Positions 53,585 to 63,257 are shown, counted from the first letter of the stretch. The stretch is 64,000 nt of DNA from Streptomyces zhaozhouensis (GCF_900230195.1 NZ_OCNE01000001.1:310001-374000); one strand, 5' to 3'. The notes: a model not told the origin generated them from the sequence alone. Numbers and translations: made by a program.

Positions 53585-54208
53585 ATGAGCCCGCCCATCG
53601 TCCACTCGCTGCGGCAGCAGATCCGCGAGCACATCGTGGAGGGCATCGTCAGCGGGCGCTGGCAGCCGGGTGAACGGATCGTGGAGCGCAGGATCGCGGC
53701 GGAGCTGGAGGTCAGCCAGACGCCGGTGCGGGAGGCGCTGCGGGAGCTGGAGACACTGCGGCTGATCGAGTCTGTTCCCAACAAGGGTGTTCGTGTGCGG
53801 AGGTTGACCGCGAGCGACCTGGAGGAGATCTATCCCGTTCGCGCGGGGTTGGAGCAGATCGCCGCCGAGCTGGCCGCCGAACGGCTGGCCCAGGACGCCT
53901 CCGCGCTGCTTCCCGAGGTGGCGGCGCTACGCGAGGCCGACCGGGAGAACGACGCCGAGTCCCAGGTGGGGCACACCGTGGCCTTCCACCACAAGCTGGT
54001 GATGGCCTCGGGGAACAGCGTCCTGCTGCACACGTGGGAGTCGCTGGGGATCGAGATCTGGACGGCGCTTTCGATCCGTTGGCTCGGCACCCGGCAGCGG
54101 TCCTACGCGGAGGAGCACCAGGAGCTGATCGACGCGTTCCTCCGGCGCGATCCCCGGATCGGGGAACTGGTCAAGGATCATGTCCTGAACTGTGCACCGC
54201 GTGCCTGA
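53585..54208 (+). CDS. GntR-family regulator, FadR/FCD subfamily
   Basis: A 207-aa repressor-type protein. The N-terminal winged helix-turn-helix (about residues 5-70) has RQQIREHIVEGIVSGRWQPGERIVERRIAAELEVSQTPVREALRELE; the C-terminal helical FCD ligand domain (about 75-205) includes VAFHHKLV, a usual metal/carboxylate site. ATG 53585 follows AGGAG at 6 nt. Its place between sucB and a palindromic promoter suggests control of 2-oxo-acid metabolism, as PdhR does in other bacteria. Confidence 0.88.
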   Translation: MSPPIVHSLRQQIREHIVEGIVSGRWQPGERIVERRIAAELEVSQTPVREALRELETLRLIESVPNKGVRVRRLTASDLEEIYPVRAGLEQIAAELAAERLAQDASALLPEVAALREADRENDAESQVGHTVAFHHKLVMASGNSVLLHTWESLGIEIWTALSIRWLGTRQRSYAEEHQELIDAFLRRDPRIGELVKDHVLNCAPRA

Positions 54209-54265
54209 TCTTCCCGCATTCGCCCCGGTTCGCACTGGCACAGGGTGCCAATTTCGCCGAAAGCT

Positions 54266-54295
54266 TTGATCGATCATCGATCAGGGCCCTACAGT
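54266..54295 (+). promoter_or_regulatory. Promoter overlapped by a perfect 17-bp palindrome
   Basis: -35 TTGATC (54266-54271), 18-bp spacer, -10 TACAGT (54290-54295). TGATCGAT-C-ATCGATCA (54267-54283) is a perfect palindrome covering the -35, the expected layout of a repressor operator. Confidence 0.7.
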
Positions 54296-54309
54296 TCCAG
54301 AGAAGACGG

Positions 54310-54352
54310 AACCGCGCCACGGCAAGCACCTGTCCTGCCCCGCGGCGCGGTT
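54310..54352 (+). promoter_or_regulatory. Leader hairpin downstream of the palindromic promoter
   Basis: A perfect 9-bp stem AACCGCGCC/GGCGCGGTT (54310-54318 with 54344-54352) begins about 8 nt after the predicted transcript start. Confidence 0.5.
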
Positions 54353-54573
54353 CTACCCGAGGTCCGGGTCCCCAATGTCGCGCCAACGAACCTTAGGGAC
54401 CCGGTCCTCACGGTCTTCCCATGGTGCCAGAGGCGGCCTCTCCGAGTCCTGCCGTCTGGCCGAAAAGCATGGGTTCCCGCAGGCGGCCACCCGCACCGTG
54501 CGGCGTGGCTCACCGACCTGCCCATGCCGCGCACGCGTTGCCCGGAGCCGCCCCGATCAGGGAGGCTGTGCCG

Positions 54574-55578
54574 GTGCGCGCGGCTCGGTTGATCAGGCTC
54601 GTCCTGCTGTTGCAGTCCCGGCGGAGCATGACGGCCGGGGAGCTGGCCGCCGAACTGGAGGTCTCCGAACGGACGATCGTCCGGGACGTCGCGGCACTCT
54701 CCGAGGCCGGCGTCCCGGTCTACGCGGACCGGGGGCGCGTCGGCGGCTACCGCCTGGTCGGCGGCTACCGCACCCGCCTCACCGGCCTCGGGCGTGACGA
54801 GGCGGAGGCGTTGTTCCTGTCCGGAGTCCCGTCCGCGCTGCGCGACATGGGGCTGGGCGACACCGCCTCCGCGGCCCGGCTGAAGGTCTCCGCCGCGCTG
54901 TTGCCGGAACTGCGCGACGCGGAGCGGAGTGCGGCGCAACGGTTCCATCTGGACGCGCCGCACTGGTGGCAGGCGCCGGAGACCCCCGACGCGCTGCCCT
55001 CGGTCGCCGAGGCGGTCTGGGGCGAGTGGCGCATGAGCGCCGCCTACCGGCGCGGCGACGGCTCCACGGTCACCCGCTCCTGGGAACCGCACGGACTGGT
55101 CCTGAAGGCCGGCGCCTGGTACCTGGCCGCCCGCCCGGTGGGCGGGGACGGCCACCGGATCTACCGGGTGTCACGCTTCTCGGACGTCACGGTCGAAGGG
55201 GAGCACTTCGCGCGGGACCCGGACTTCGACCTGTCCGCGTTCTGGGCCGAACAGGCGGCGGCCTTCGCCCGCGCGATCCTGCGGGACACCGTGCGGCTGC
55301 GGCTGAGCGAGAACGGCGCCGACAGGCTGCGCCACCACACCGACCGGGTGGCGGCGCGGGAGGCCCTCGCGGGTGCCGAGGGCCCGGACGAGCGGGGATG
55401 GGTCACGGTCACGCTGGCGGTGGAGTCGACCGACGTGGCCTACGAGCAACTGCTCGCGCTCGGCCCCGAGGTCGAAGTGCTCCGGCCGGCCGCGCTCCGC
55501 ACCCGCCTCGCCCGCGCCGCCGCCGCACTGGCCGCCCTGTACGCGGACGACCCGGGCGGCGCGGGTGGATGTCGGTGA
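54574..55578 (+). CDS. YafY-type HTH/WYL-domain transcriptional regulator
   Basis: A 334-aa regulator. DeoR-like helix-turn-helix at residues about 3-60 (IRLVLLLQSRRSMTAGELAAELEVSERTIVRDVAAL, then VGGYRL), WYL ligand-binding domain at about 150-210 (GLVLKAGAWYLAARP) and a WCX extension. GTG 54574 follows GGGAGG at 8 nt; the 153-bp upstream open frame is not coding-like. It is convergent with the SDR gene, the likely regulated partner in many actinomycetes. Confidence 0.87.
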   Translation: MRAARLIRLVLLLQSRRSMTAGELAAELEVSERTIVRDVAALSEAGVPVYADRGRVGGYRLVGGYRTRLTGLGRDEAEALFLSGVPSALRDMGLGDTASAARLKVSAALLPELRDAERSAAQRFHLDAPHWWQAPETPDALPSVAEAVWGEWRMSAAYRRGDGSTVTRSWEPHGLVLKAGAWYLAARPVGGDGHRIYRVSRFSDVTVEGEHFARDPDFDLSAFWAEQAAAFARAILRDTVRLRLSENGADRLRHHTDRVAAREALAGAEGPDERGWVTVTLAVESTDVAYEQLLALGPEVEVLRPAALRTRLARAAAALAALYADDPGGAGGCR

Positions 55579-55687
55579 GCGCGTTCACCCCGGGGAGCGG
55601 CCACGGGCCGGTGCGGGCCCCCGTGCCTCCCGCACCGGCCACGACGGGCAGACGAGCAGACGGGCAGACCGTCTGACGGCCTGACGG

Positions 55688-56617
55688 TCAGCGGTAGTCG
55701 GCCGGGTCCGCCTTCTCGCCGGCCAGGACCCGCGACAGATACCCCCAGCAGTCCGGCCGCGAGCCGTCCACGTCGGTCAGGCCGTACTCCCGCGCCAACG
55801 TGCCGCTGTCCAACGACCGGCCGTTGAACCGCGCCCGCTCCGGGTCCGCCGCCAGCGCGGCGACCCCGCGACCCAGGTAGGTCGGGGTCTCGGAGATCGC
55901 GAAGTGCGGCTCCTGGGCGATGGCATCACGCCAGTTCTCCTCGGTGACCCCGAACGCCGACTCCAGCATCTGCTCGGAACGCAGGAAGCCCGGCGTCACA
56001 CAGACCGCCGTACCGCCGAACTCCTTCAGCTCCTGCCCCAGCCCCAGCACCATCCGCAACGGGGCGAACTTCGTGAGGTCGTAGTAGAAGGACTCCCGGT
56101 AGGCGGCGTTCGACTCGGCCGTGCCGTCGGTGACCTCGATCAGCAGGCCGCCCTCGTTGCGGACCAGCAACGGCAGTGCGAAGTGGCTGGTGACGATGTG
56201 GGTCTCGACACCCAGGCGCAACATGCGCAACCCGGGCTCCAGGCCGAACTCCCACATCCTCTTCTTCTCCGTGACTTCGATCAGGTGCTCGCCACCCCAG
56301 ATATCGTTGACCAGGATGTCCAGCCGTCCCCGTTCCCGGTCGATCCGTTCCACCAGCGCCCGCACCTGCTCCGGCTGAAGGTGGTCGGTCGGCACGGCGA
56401 TCCCCTCGCCGCCCGCCGCGGTGACCAGTTCCCCGGTCTCCTCGATGGTCTCGGAGGGGCGGCCCACCTCGCTCACCGATGACCTGGTGGTGCGACCGGT
56501 GACATAGACCGTCGCCCCCGCCCGCCCCAGTTCCACGGCCATCGCCCGGCCCGCGCCCCGGGTCGCCCCCGCGACCAGCGCGATCCGCCCGGCCAGTGGC
56601 CCGTTCTCTGTTGTCAC
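55688..56617 (-). CDS. Short-chain dehydrogenase/reductase (SDR)
   Basis: A 309-aa NAD(P)-dependent oxidoreductase with a Rossmann fold. The cofactor site is GATRGAGRAMAVELG, the loop NDIWGG is the NNAG equivalent, and the catalytic Tyr-Lys pair is Y-DLT-K in YYDLTKFAPL. GTG 56617 follows GGAGG at 8 nt. Slightly longer than the classical 250 aa, with a C-terminal extension. Substrate unknown. Confidence 0.85.
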   Translation of the reverse strand: MTTENGPLAGRIALVAGATRGAGRAMAVELGRAGATVYVTGRTTRSSVSEVGRPSETIEETGELVTAAGGEGIAVPTDHLQPEQVRALVERIDRERGRLDILVNDIWGGEHLIEVTEKKRMWEFGLEPGLRMLRLGVETHIVTSHFALPLLVRNEGGLLIEVTDGTAESNAAYRESFYYDLTKFAPLRMVLGLGQELKEFGGTAVCVTPGFLRSEQMLESAFGVTEENWRDAIAQEPHFAISETPTYLGRGVAALAADPERARFNGRSLDSGTLAREYGLTDVDGSRPDCWGYLSRVLAGEKADPADYR

Positions 56618-56703
56618 GCGTACGTCCTCCGCTGCTTTCCGTCACTCGGCTGTCCACACACCGGCCCACCGGTGCGCAGATGTCTGCTTGTCGACTCATC
56701 GAC

Positions 56704-56728
56704 CCTGACGGATCGGCGCGTCGTCAGG
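56704..56728. promoter_or_regulatory. Inverted repeat in the divergent SDR-DUF4240 gap
   Basis: CCTGACG (56704-56710) and CGTCAGG (56722-56728), 11-bp spacer, within a 287-bp gap that otherwise shows no ORF. Possible operator. Confidence 0.35.
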
Positions 56729-56904
56729 CCGTCCTCGGAAGCGGTTCCGGTGACGGCCCCACCGACCCTGGCAGCGAATCCCGACATCCTCTGTCGGGCT
56801 TTCCGCGCGGCCCTCGGGGACCGTTCCGTTGCCGGCGCGCGCTCGCCCGCACGGGTGAGCCTCGACGTGCGCGCCGGCCCTGACGCGTCGATCCTGATGC
56901 CGTG

Positions 56905-57477
56905 ATGGACGAGACCGGATTCTGGTCGCTGATCGACGAGACGCGACTCGCCGCGGGGAGCGACCCCGACCTGCACGCCGAACTGCTCGTGGAGCGCCTG
57001 GTTCTGCTGGACCCCGAGGCGGTCCACGACTTCGCGCGGCACTTCGAGGCCCGCTTCAGCCGCGCCCACCGCTGGGATCTGTGGGGGGCGGCCTGGGTAC
57101 TGCTGGACGGCGCCGACGAGGAGGCCTTCGAGAACTTCCGCTGCTGGCTGATCAGTCTGGGCAGGGCGGTCTTCGAGGGCACGCTCCTGGACCCGGACGC
57201 GCTGGCCGGGCTGCTGCCCTCCGACTTCGACGCACGAGCCGAGGGTGAGGCCGAGGAGATCGGCTACGCCGCCTTCGACGCCTACGAGCAACTCACCGGC
57301 GACGAACTCCCCGATCTGGGACTGAGCGAACCGGGGGCCGAACCGGAGGGCACCGCGATCGACCTCGCGGACGAGAGCGCGCTGGCGACCGCGTATCCCA
57401 GACTGTGGGCACGGTTCGGCGCGCCCGGGTTGCCGAGCGCCCGTCGAGGGGTCGCGGGTGGCCCGGCGCCGGTGTGA
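56905..57477 (+). CDS. DUF4240 domain protein
   Basis: A 190-aa soluble acidic protein starting MDETGFWSLIDETR, the hallmark of DUF4240, with WDLWGAAWVLLDGA and FENFRCWLISLGRAVFE further on. The C-terminal 60 residues are variable. Start is ATG 56905 or the adjacent GTG 56902; no ribosome site is visible. Function unknown. The TIGR01777 gene follows 17 bp later, so they may be cotranscribed. Confidence 0.8.
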   Translation: MDETGFWSLIDETRLAAGSDPDLHAELLVERLVLLDPEAVHDFARHFEARFSRAHRWDLWGAAWVLLDGADEEAFENFRCWLISLGRAVFEGTLLDPDALAGLLPSDFDARAEGEAEEIGYAAFDAYEQLTGDELPDLGLSEPGAEPEGTAIDLADESALATAYPRLWARFGAPGLPSARRGVAGGPAPV

Positions 57478-57494
57478 TCCCCGAGGATGGCGCC

Positions 57495-58526
57495 ATGGCA
57501 CCTGACTCCTCCTCCCCGGCCGGCGGTAACGCCGAGTCCGGCCCCGGCTCCCCTTCGGCCGCGCGTTCCGCCTCCGAGTCCCCCGCCCCTGGCGGCACGT
57601 CGGAGGACTCCTCGGACGGGCTTCCCCGGCGCGTCGCCATCACCGGCACCTCAGGGCTGATCGGGGGCGCGCTGGCCGACTCCCTCCGCACCGCGGGATG
57701 CGAGGTGGTGCGCCTGGTCCGCCGCGCGCCCGGCGCGGACGACGAGGCGCGCTGGGACCCCACGGGCCAGGACCGGGAGGCCAACGTCGCCGCGCTCGCG
57801 GGCTGCGATGCCGTGGTGCACATGGCCGGCGCCGGGGTGGGGGACCATCGTTGGACCGCGCGCTACAAGAAGGTGATCAGGGACAGCCGGGTGCTCGGCA
57901 CCACGGCCGTCTCGGAGGCGATCGCCGCCCAGGGCACGCCGCCCCGCGTCTTCCTGTGTGGCAGCGCGATCGGCTACTACGGGGACACCGGCGACCGGCC
58001 GGTGGACGAGGACGCCGACGTGGGCGACGGGTTCCTGGCGGATGTCTGCGTCGACTGGGAGGGGGCCGCCGAGGCAGCCCGCAGAGCCGGTGTGCGCACG
58101 GTCCACCTGCGCACCGGGCACGTGGTCGCACGCAAGGGGGGTGCGTGGGGGCGGCTCTTTCCCCTCTTCCGCGCCGGAATCGGCGGCCCGCTGGGCAACG
58201 GACGCCAGTACTGGAGCGTGATCTCCCTCGCCGACCACCTGGCCGCGACACGTTTTCTCCTGACGGAGAGCAACGAGCTGGAGGGTCCGGTCAACTTCAC
58301 CGGACCCCACCCCGTCACCAACCGCGAGATCGCCAAGATCATGGGCCGGGTGTTGCATCGGCCGGCGGTCCTACCGGTACCGAAGTTCGCGCTGCGGGTG
58401 GTGGTGGGCGAGTTCGCCGACGACATCGTGGGCAGCCAGCGTGTTCTGCCGGCCCGACTCCAGGCGGCGGGTTTCACCTTCCGGCACCCCACCGCTGAGG
58501 CGGCGATCCGCGCCGCCCTGGAGTGA
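57495..58526 (+). CDS. TIGR01777-family NAD(P)-binding epimerase-like protein
   Basis: A 343-aa extended-SDR-fold protein: nucleotide-binding ITGTSGLIGGALADSL, VVHMAGAGVGDHRWTARYK, the GYYGDTGDRPVDE block and a C-terminal DUF1731 region (VLPVPKFALRVVVGEFADDIVGSQRVLPARLQAAGFTFRHP). An unusual 42-residue Ser/Gly/Pro-rich N-terminal extension precedes the Rossmann fold; no internal start with a ribosome site is seen. ATG 57495 follows GAGGA. Confidence 0.85.
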   Translation: MAPDSSSPAGGNAESGPGSPSAARSASESPAPGGTSEDSSDGLPRRVAITGTSGLIGGALADSLRTAGCEVVRLVRRAPGADDEARWDPTGQDREANVAALAGCDAVVHMAGAGVGDHRWTARYKKVIRDSRVLGTTAVSEAIAAQGTPPRVFLCGSAIGYYGDTGDRPVDEDADVGDGFLADVCVDWEGAAEAARRAGVRTVHLRTGHVVARKGGAWGRLFPLFRAGIGGPLGNGRQYWSVISLADHLAATRFLLTESNELEGPVNFTGPHPVTNREIAKIMGRVLHRPAVLPVPKFALRVVVGEFADDIVGSQRVLPARLQAAGFTFRHPTAEAAIRAALE

Positions 58527-59332
58527 CCCTCGGTCACCGCCTGGCGGGGCACCTCACCCACACGAGGCATTGTCACTGTCAGTAGCGACCTGTACGGTCG
58601 GCGACATGACTCTCCGTAATGGCATCATGCTCGCGGCGGCGGCCGCGCGCCCCGTTCCCCCTCGTCGACGCTCCTCGGCGGGCGACGTGTTCCGCCGACT
58701 GCTCGCCGGAGACCGCTTCGTGCCGCCGGGGCCTCGGCGCCGCATCCCCATCGTGCCGGGGCGCCGGGCCCCTCACTCCGTGCGACCGGGTCGGGCGCAC
58801 GGGGCGGGGGTCGCCCGTCCCCCCGGCCCGTGCCCCGTGACCAGACGCCCGCTTGGGCACGGGCCTCCGCCGACGCCCCCGGAAGCGTCCGCGCGCGCCC
58901 GCCTCCGCCTGCCGCGCGGCCGGCTCGCCCCTCGCGGGCACCCCGCCCCCTCCCCGCCGAACGGATCCCCCCGCCCGCTGCCCATCCCCCGATTCGCACC
59001 TGCCGCCCTCCCCTCCCTCAGCCACGTTCTGCGCCGACTCACGGAGAGAGCCGCCAAGCCGTGGGGAGGCGGCTGGAGCGTCACTGCCCGGCACATGGGT
59101 CACCTGGTCGAAGGGGACGTGGAGCGCCGACAACGCGCCTTCGTCAAGCTCTGCGCCCTCCTTGTGCGCCGATGCCCCATCCATGCGCTCTGCCGCCTTC
59201 GGGACGGCGTGAGAGGGTCGGCTCCGGTTCGGAAGGCATTGCTCGCGCTTCACCGGGCATCAGCCCCCAAGGCCCACCGGCCGGGACCTGATCGCCGCTC
59301 CGACGCACCGACCACCTCACCAGGGAGGCCCA
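58527..59332. other. 806-bp gap without a convincing gene
   Basis: Open frames here translate to Arg/Pro/Ala-rich low-complexity protein on both strands and match no family I know. A promoter at 58570-58598 is the only feature I can support. It may be a decayed gene, an RNA gene or a long leader for the FAD oxidoreductase. Confidence 0.45.
58570..58598 (+). promoter_or_regulatory. Near-consensus promoter with an ATG at leaderless distance
   Basis: -35 TTGTCA (58570-58575), 17-bp spacer, -10 TACGGT (58593-58598); ATG 58606 lies 7 nt after the -10. The frame it opens (MTLRNGIMLAAAAARP) soon becomes low complexity. Confidence 0.55.
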
Positions 59333-60607
59333 GTGCTCAGCAGCCGAACGCACCACACGGACAGCGACGTCGTCGTCATCGGGGCCGGCCCGGCAGGACT
59401 GTCGGCGGCTCACAGACTGAGCGCCGCGGGGCTGACGGTCATCGTGTTGGAGAGCGGCGACCGGATAGGCGGCCGGATGGCCACCGAGGAGCGGGAAGGC
59501 TTTCTTCTCGACCGCTCCAGCCAGTTGACCCTTCCGGAGTCGCCGGCGCTGGCCGAGCTGCCCCGTCCGGTGGCTCTCAGCCCCCTGCGCGGGGGCGTGC
59601 GGCTGCACGGCGCGGGACCGGTCTGCCATCTGGGCGGCGAGGGCGAGGAGGCGGCACCGCCGGCCGAGTCGTTCGACCAGATCTGGCTGCGGGCCAACCT
59701 CGCACGCCTGGGACGGCTCTCCGAGGAGCAGCTCTCCCGACGCCCCGAGGTGACGGCGGCCGAGGCGCTGGCACAGCGGAACATTCCGGCGCGGATCGCC
59801 GACGCGATGCTCCGCCCGACGCTGGCCGCGCTGCTCCACGATCCGGAGCTGGCGACGTCCAGCCGACTGAGCGACGCGGTGCTCCGCGCGTTCGCCCGCC
59901 ACGGCCTGGCGCTCCCGGAGGGCGGCGCCGCGACGCTTCCGCACGCCCTCGCCGCCGAACTGCCCGCGGGGGCCTTGCGCACGGGCGTCACTGTCACATC
60001 TGTCGCAACCACGCGGGTGGAGACGGCGGACCACGGTGTCTTCCGCTGCCGGGCCGTCGTGGTGGCGACGGGCGCGGCGACGGCCGGCCAACTGCTGCCC
60101 GGGCTGCGGATGCCGCGCTTCCACCAGATGACCGTGCTGCACCACGCCGCGCCGGAGCTGCCGGTCCCCCGACCGGCACTGCTGGTGGAGGCGGGCGCAC
60201 GTGGTCCGGTGGCGCACTCGGTGGCCGTCTCCGCCGCCGACCCGAGCCGGGCGCCCGCCGGGCAGACACTGCTGACATCGGTGATCATCGGCCCACAGGC
60301 CGCCGAGCGGCCCGAGCTGCTGGATCGGGCGGCCCGTCCCCAGCTCGGGGAGTTGCACGGGGCGGCGGCGGACGGGTGGCGACTGCTGGCGGCACACCAC
60401 GACCGCCAGGCGGTCCCGGTGCTGCCACCGCCGTACCGGAGGCGCCGTCCGGTACGGCTGCTCGACGGTCTGTACGTCTGTGGCGACCACCGGGACCTGC
60501 CGGGCATCACCGGCGACCTGGTCTCCGCGCGACGAGCGAGCCTCGCCGTCATGGAGGACCTGGGGTGCGCCCCGGCGGCCCCGTCCGCGAGCGCGGCCGC
60601 CGGCTGA
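59333..60607 (+). CDS. FAD-dependent amine-oxidase/protoporphyrinogen-oxidase-like protein
   Basis: A 424-aa flavoprotein. The dinucleotide motif is VVVIGAGPAGLSAAHRLSAAGLTVIVLESGDRIGGRM; the C-terminal FAD site is YVCGDHRDLPGITGDLVSARRAS. The middle substrate domain is poorly conserved, so assignment to a specific reaction is not possible. GTG 59333 has GGGAGG 5 nt upstream. Convergent with the TPR regulator gene. Confidence 0.83.
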   Translation: MLSSRTHHTDSDVVVIGAGPAGLSAAHRLSAAGLTVIVLESGDRIGGRMATEEREGFLLDRSSQLTLPESPALAELPRPVALSPLRGGVRLHGAGPVCHLGGEGEEAAPPAESFDQIWLRANLARLGRLSEEQLSRRPEVTAAEALAQRNIPARIADAMLRPTLAALLHDPELATSSRLSDAVLRAFARHGLALPEGGAATLPHALAAELPAGALRTGVTVTSVATTRVETADHGVFRCRAVVVATGAATAGQLLPGLRMPRFHQMTVLHHAAPELPVPRPALLVEAGARGPVAHSVAVSAADPSRAPAGQTLLTSVIIGPQAAERPELLDRAARPQLGELHGAAADGWRLLAAHHDRQAVPVLPPPYRRRRPVRLLDGLYVCGDHRDLPGITGDLVSARRASLAVMEDLGCAPAAPSASAAAG

Positions 60608-60633
60608 GCAAGCGGCCCGACACCGCCCCCGGC

Positions 60634-62178
60634 CTACCGGAGCACCGCCGTCTTCTCGCGGTAGGCCCGCACGGCCGCCGCGTCGCGGAACGGCTCCAGG
60701 CGCCGCTCGAAGTCCTGCACGTACTCGTGGGCACGTGCCGAGCGCATCTCGTTGGCCTGCTGGGCCGCCTCCGCCGCGAGGGCGCACGCCTGGTCCACAT
60801 CGCCCAGACCAAGGCGGGCCGAGGCGAGCACCACCCGGCAGAAGAGCCGGCTGCGCGCGTGCTCGGGAGGGCGTAGTTGGAGCGAGCGTTCGGCGTGCCG
60901 CGCGGCTGCCCGGTACTGCTTCAGATCCCGGTTGCAGTGACCGAACTCGTCGGCCAACTGGGCCTCGTCGAAGAAGCGCGCCCAGGACGGCGCGTCCTCG
61001 GCCGACCTGGCCGCCTCCAGCGCGCGCTCGGCCCTGGCCATGGCCGCCGTGCAGGACCGGACCTCACCGAGCAGCCCGTGGCCCCGCGCCTCCACGGCGT
61101 GCAGCAGCGCCTGGACGACGGGCGCGACGGAACTGGCGATTCCCTGCTGGGCGACGCGGGCCAGCTGGACGGCCTCTCGACCGTGGCCGAGATAGACGGC
61201 TTGTCGACTCATCGACACCAGCACGAAGCTGCCGTACCCCCGGTCGCCGGCCGCCTGCGCCAGTCGCAGCGCCTGCACGAAGTACCGCTGGGCCAGGCCA
61301 TGGGCAACGATGTCGTAGGCCGTCCATCCGGCGAGTCGCGTCAGCTCCGCCGCGGCGGAGAAGAGCTTGCGCCCCGTCTGCTCGCCGTATCCGCCTCTGA
61401 GCATGGGCTCCAGCTCGTGCTCCAGGTAGCGGACGAGCGCCTGGCGCGCATGGCCGCCGCCGTAGGCCTGGTCGAGCCCGCGGAAGAGCTCGGCCACGGA
61501 GCGCAGCGCGGCGATGTCGCCGGCCGTCACGCGCTGGCCCGGCCCCCGTTCCACCCGGTCGATCCGGCTGGGTCTCGGCGCCCGCAGCTGGGCGCGGGCC
61601 GCGCCCAGTGGGCCGTGCCCACGCAGTTGCTCCGGGACTCGGACGGCCGGCGTGGCCGGTGCGTCCTGTGTGGCGCCGCCCTCGGGTGCCTCCCCTCGGG
61701 CGACGCGTTCGTCGGGGCGTCCGATCAGCCAGTCGCGGCTCGGCACGACGAGGCCGGCGGGGGTGAACGCGATCTTGCGGAGTTCGGCGTATCCGCCGGT
61801 GTCCTTGCGCCAGAGCCCGGCGACGATGTCGACCGCCTCGGCGGGGCTGCCGGCGAACTCAAGCCCCGCGTAGACGGGGGCGCAGGCCTCCAGCCCCAGG
61901 TCCTGGGCGGAGAGTCTGCGGCCGAGTCGCCGGGTGAACACCTCGGCGATCAGCGCCGGGGTGGTGCCGCGTGGTCGCTGACCCCGGAGCCAGCGGGTGA
62001 CCGAGGTCTTGTCATACCGGAGGTCGAGGCCATGTTCGAGGCCGAGCTGGTCGACACGGCGGGCGAGCCCCGCGTGGGAGAAGCCCGCCTCGGCGATCAG
62101 GGCGGCCAGCTGTCGGTTGGGGTTGCGCGGCGTGGCGGACTGCGGGGAGGCCGGGCCTCCGGGTCGTTCCGTAGACAT
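60634..62178 (-). CDS. NsdA-like HTH/TPR regulator of development
   Basis: A 514-aa streptomycete protein. The N-terminal region (residues about 15-90, [55 protein letters not shown]) resembles a helix-turn-helix; the rest is TPR-like helices ([56 protein letters not shown]). NsdA relatives affect sporulation and antibiotic production in S. coelicolor; the precise orthology here is unsure. ATG 62178 with AGGAG 12 nt upstream. Confidence 0.75.
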   Translation of the reverse strand: MSTERPGGPASPQSATPRNPNRQLAALIAEAGFSHAGLARRVDQLGLEHGLDLRYDKTSVTRWLRGQRPRGTTPALIAEVFTRRLGRRLSAQDLGLEACAPVYAGLEFAGSPAEAVDIVAGLWRKDTGGYAELRKIAFTPAGLVVPSRDWLIGRPDERVARGEAPEGGATQDAPATPAVRVPEQLRGHGPLGAARAQLRAPRPSRIDRVERGPGQRVTAGDIAALRSVAELFRGLDQAYGGGHARQALVRYLEHELEPMLRGGYGEQTGRKLFSAAAELTRLAGWTAYDIVAHGLAQRYFVQALRLAQAAGDRGYGSFVLVSMSRQAVYLGHGREAVQLARVAQQGIASSVAPVVQALLHAVEARGHGLLGEVRSCTAAMARAERALEAARSAEDAPSWARFFDEAQLADEFGHCNRDLKQYRAAARHAERSLQLRPPEHARSRLFCRVVLASARLGLGDVDQACALAAEAAQQANEMRSARAHEYVQDFERRLEPFRDAAAVRAYREKTAVLR

Positions 62179-62399
62179 CGGCGATGCGGTCTCCTGCCTT
62201 ACGGCTGTGCGGCTGGAACGGCGTGAATGTAACGGTCCCGCCAGGTCGCAACGCCGCGACAGCGGATGATTCATCCGTATGTGTGAGCCGGAGGCCACCC
62301 CCCTCGTCGCTTTCCGCCGGGCTTAGAGTTGAGGTGAGACGCCAGTGCGTGTCACCAGAACGTGTGTGCCAAGCACGTGTACGGAAAGCGAGAGTTGCA

Positions 62400-63185
62400 G
62401 TGGGCGAGCTGCGCTTTGTCCATCTGGGGTTCGGTGCCGAGGCGGTGGAGTACCACGCCGCCTGGCAGGAGCAGCGTCGGGTCCACACCGCTCGCTTCGC
62501 CGACGAGATCCCCGACACCTGTCTGCTCCTGGAGCACCAGTCGGTCTACACGGCCGGACGGCGCACGGAGGAGAACGAGCGCCCCCTGGACGGCACTCCG
62601 GTGATCGATGTCGACCGCGGCGGGAAGATCACCTGGCATGGTCCGGGGCAGCTGGTGGGCTACCCGATCATGAAGCTGCCGCGTCCGGTCGACGTGGTCG
62701 CGCATGTGCGCCGGCTGGAGGACGTGCTGATCGCGGTGTGTGCCGAGTTCGGCCTGGAGACCACCAGGGTCGAGGGCCGCAGCGGGGTGTGGGTCCTGGG
62801 CGACGAGGTTCCCGGGGCGCGGGCGGGCCTGGGCGGGCTGTCGTTGGACTTCGACCCCAGGCGGCACGACGAGGAGTTCGATCCCCGGCTCAACGGCCCC
62901 GAGTACGCGCCGTCGAACGCCGGCCAGCGTCACGAGGACCGAAAACTGGCGCAGATCGGCATTCGGGTCGCCAAGGGCGTCACGATGCATGGCTTCTCGC
63001 TCAACTGTGATCCCGACAACACCTCGTTCGATCGGATCGTGCCGTGTGGCATCAGGGACGCCGGCGTGACCTCGCTCTCGCACGAGCTGGGGCGCCCGGT
63101 GACGGTCACCGACGTACTCCCCGTGGTCGAGAAGCACCTCACCGCGATGTGGTCCGCCGCCACCCCGCTACCTCGGGCCGTGTGA
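62400..63185 (+). CDS. lipB: Lipoyl(octanoyl) transferase
   Basis: Transfers octanoate from acyl carrier protein to lipoyl domains, 261 aa. [26 protein letters not shown], the Lys in [11 protein letters not shown] and the acyl-Cys in [12 protein letters not shown] are all present. GTG 62400 ([10 protein letters not shown]) is the family start; TAGAGT at 62323-62328 is a possible -10. lipA follows after 72 bp. Confidence 0.94.
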   Translation: MGELRFVHLGFGAEAVEYHAAWQEQRRVHTARFADEIPDTCLLLEHQSVYTAGRRTEENERPLDGTPVIDVDRGGKITWHGPGQLVGYPIMKLPRPVDVVAHVRRLEDVLIAVCAEFGLETTRVEGRSGVWVLGDEVPGARAGLGGLSLDFDPRRHDEEFDPRLNGPEYAPSNAGQRHEDRKLAQIGIRVAKGVTMHGFSLNCDPDNTSFDRIVPCGIRDAGVTSLSHELGRPVTVTDVLPVVEKHLTAMWSAATPLPRAV

Positions 63186-63257
63186 CCGGGATCACCCCCA
63201 CTTCCAGAGGCGTACGCTGGGGAACGCCAAAGAATCGAAAGCCGTAGGGAGCCGGAC

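Larger units (their letters stand above)
54209..54573. other. Regulatory gap after the GntR gene
   Basis: A 365-bp gap with no convincing ORF. It holds a promoter, a perfect palindrome over the -35 and a strong hairpin just after the predicted transcript start; the remaining 220 bp to the WYL regulator show no feature I recognise. Confidence 0.55.

Noticed and set aside
58579..59253. 224-codon minus-strand ORF in the long gap
   Set aside because: Low complexity, no ribosome site and no family resemblance.
56686..61218. An identical 18-bp string (cttgtcgactcatcgac plus one) at about 56686 and 61199
   Set aside because: One copy is inside the TPR regulator's coding region and the other is intergenic; there is no flanking similarity, so it is probably coincidence.
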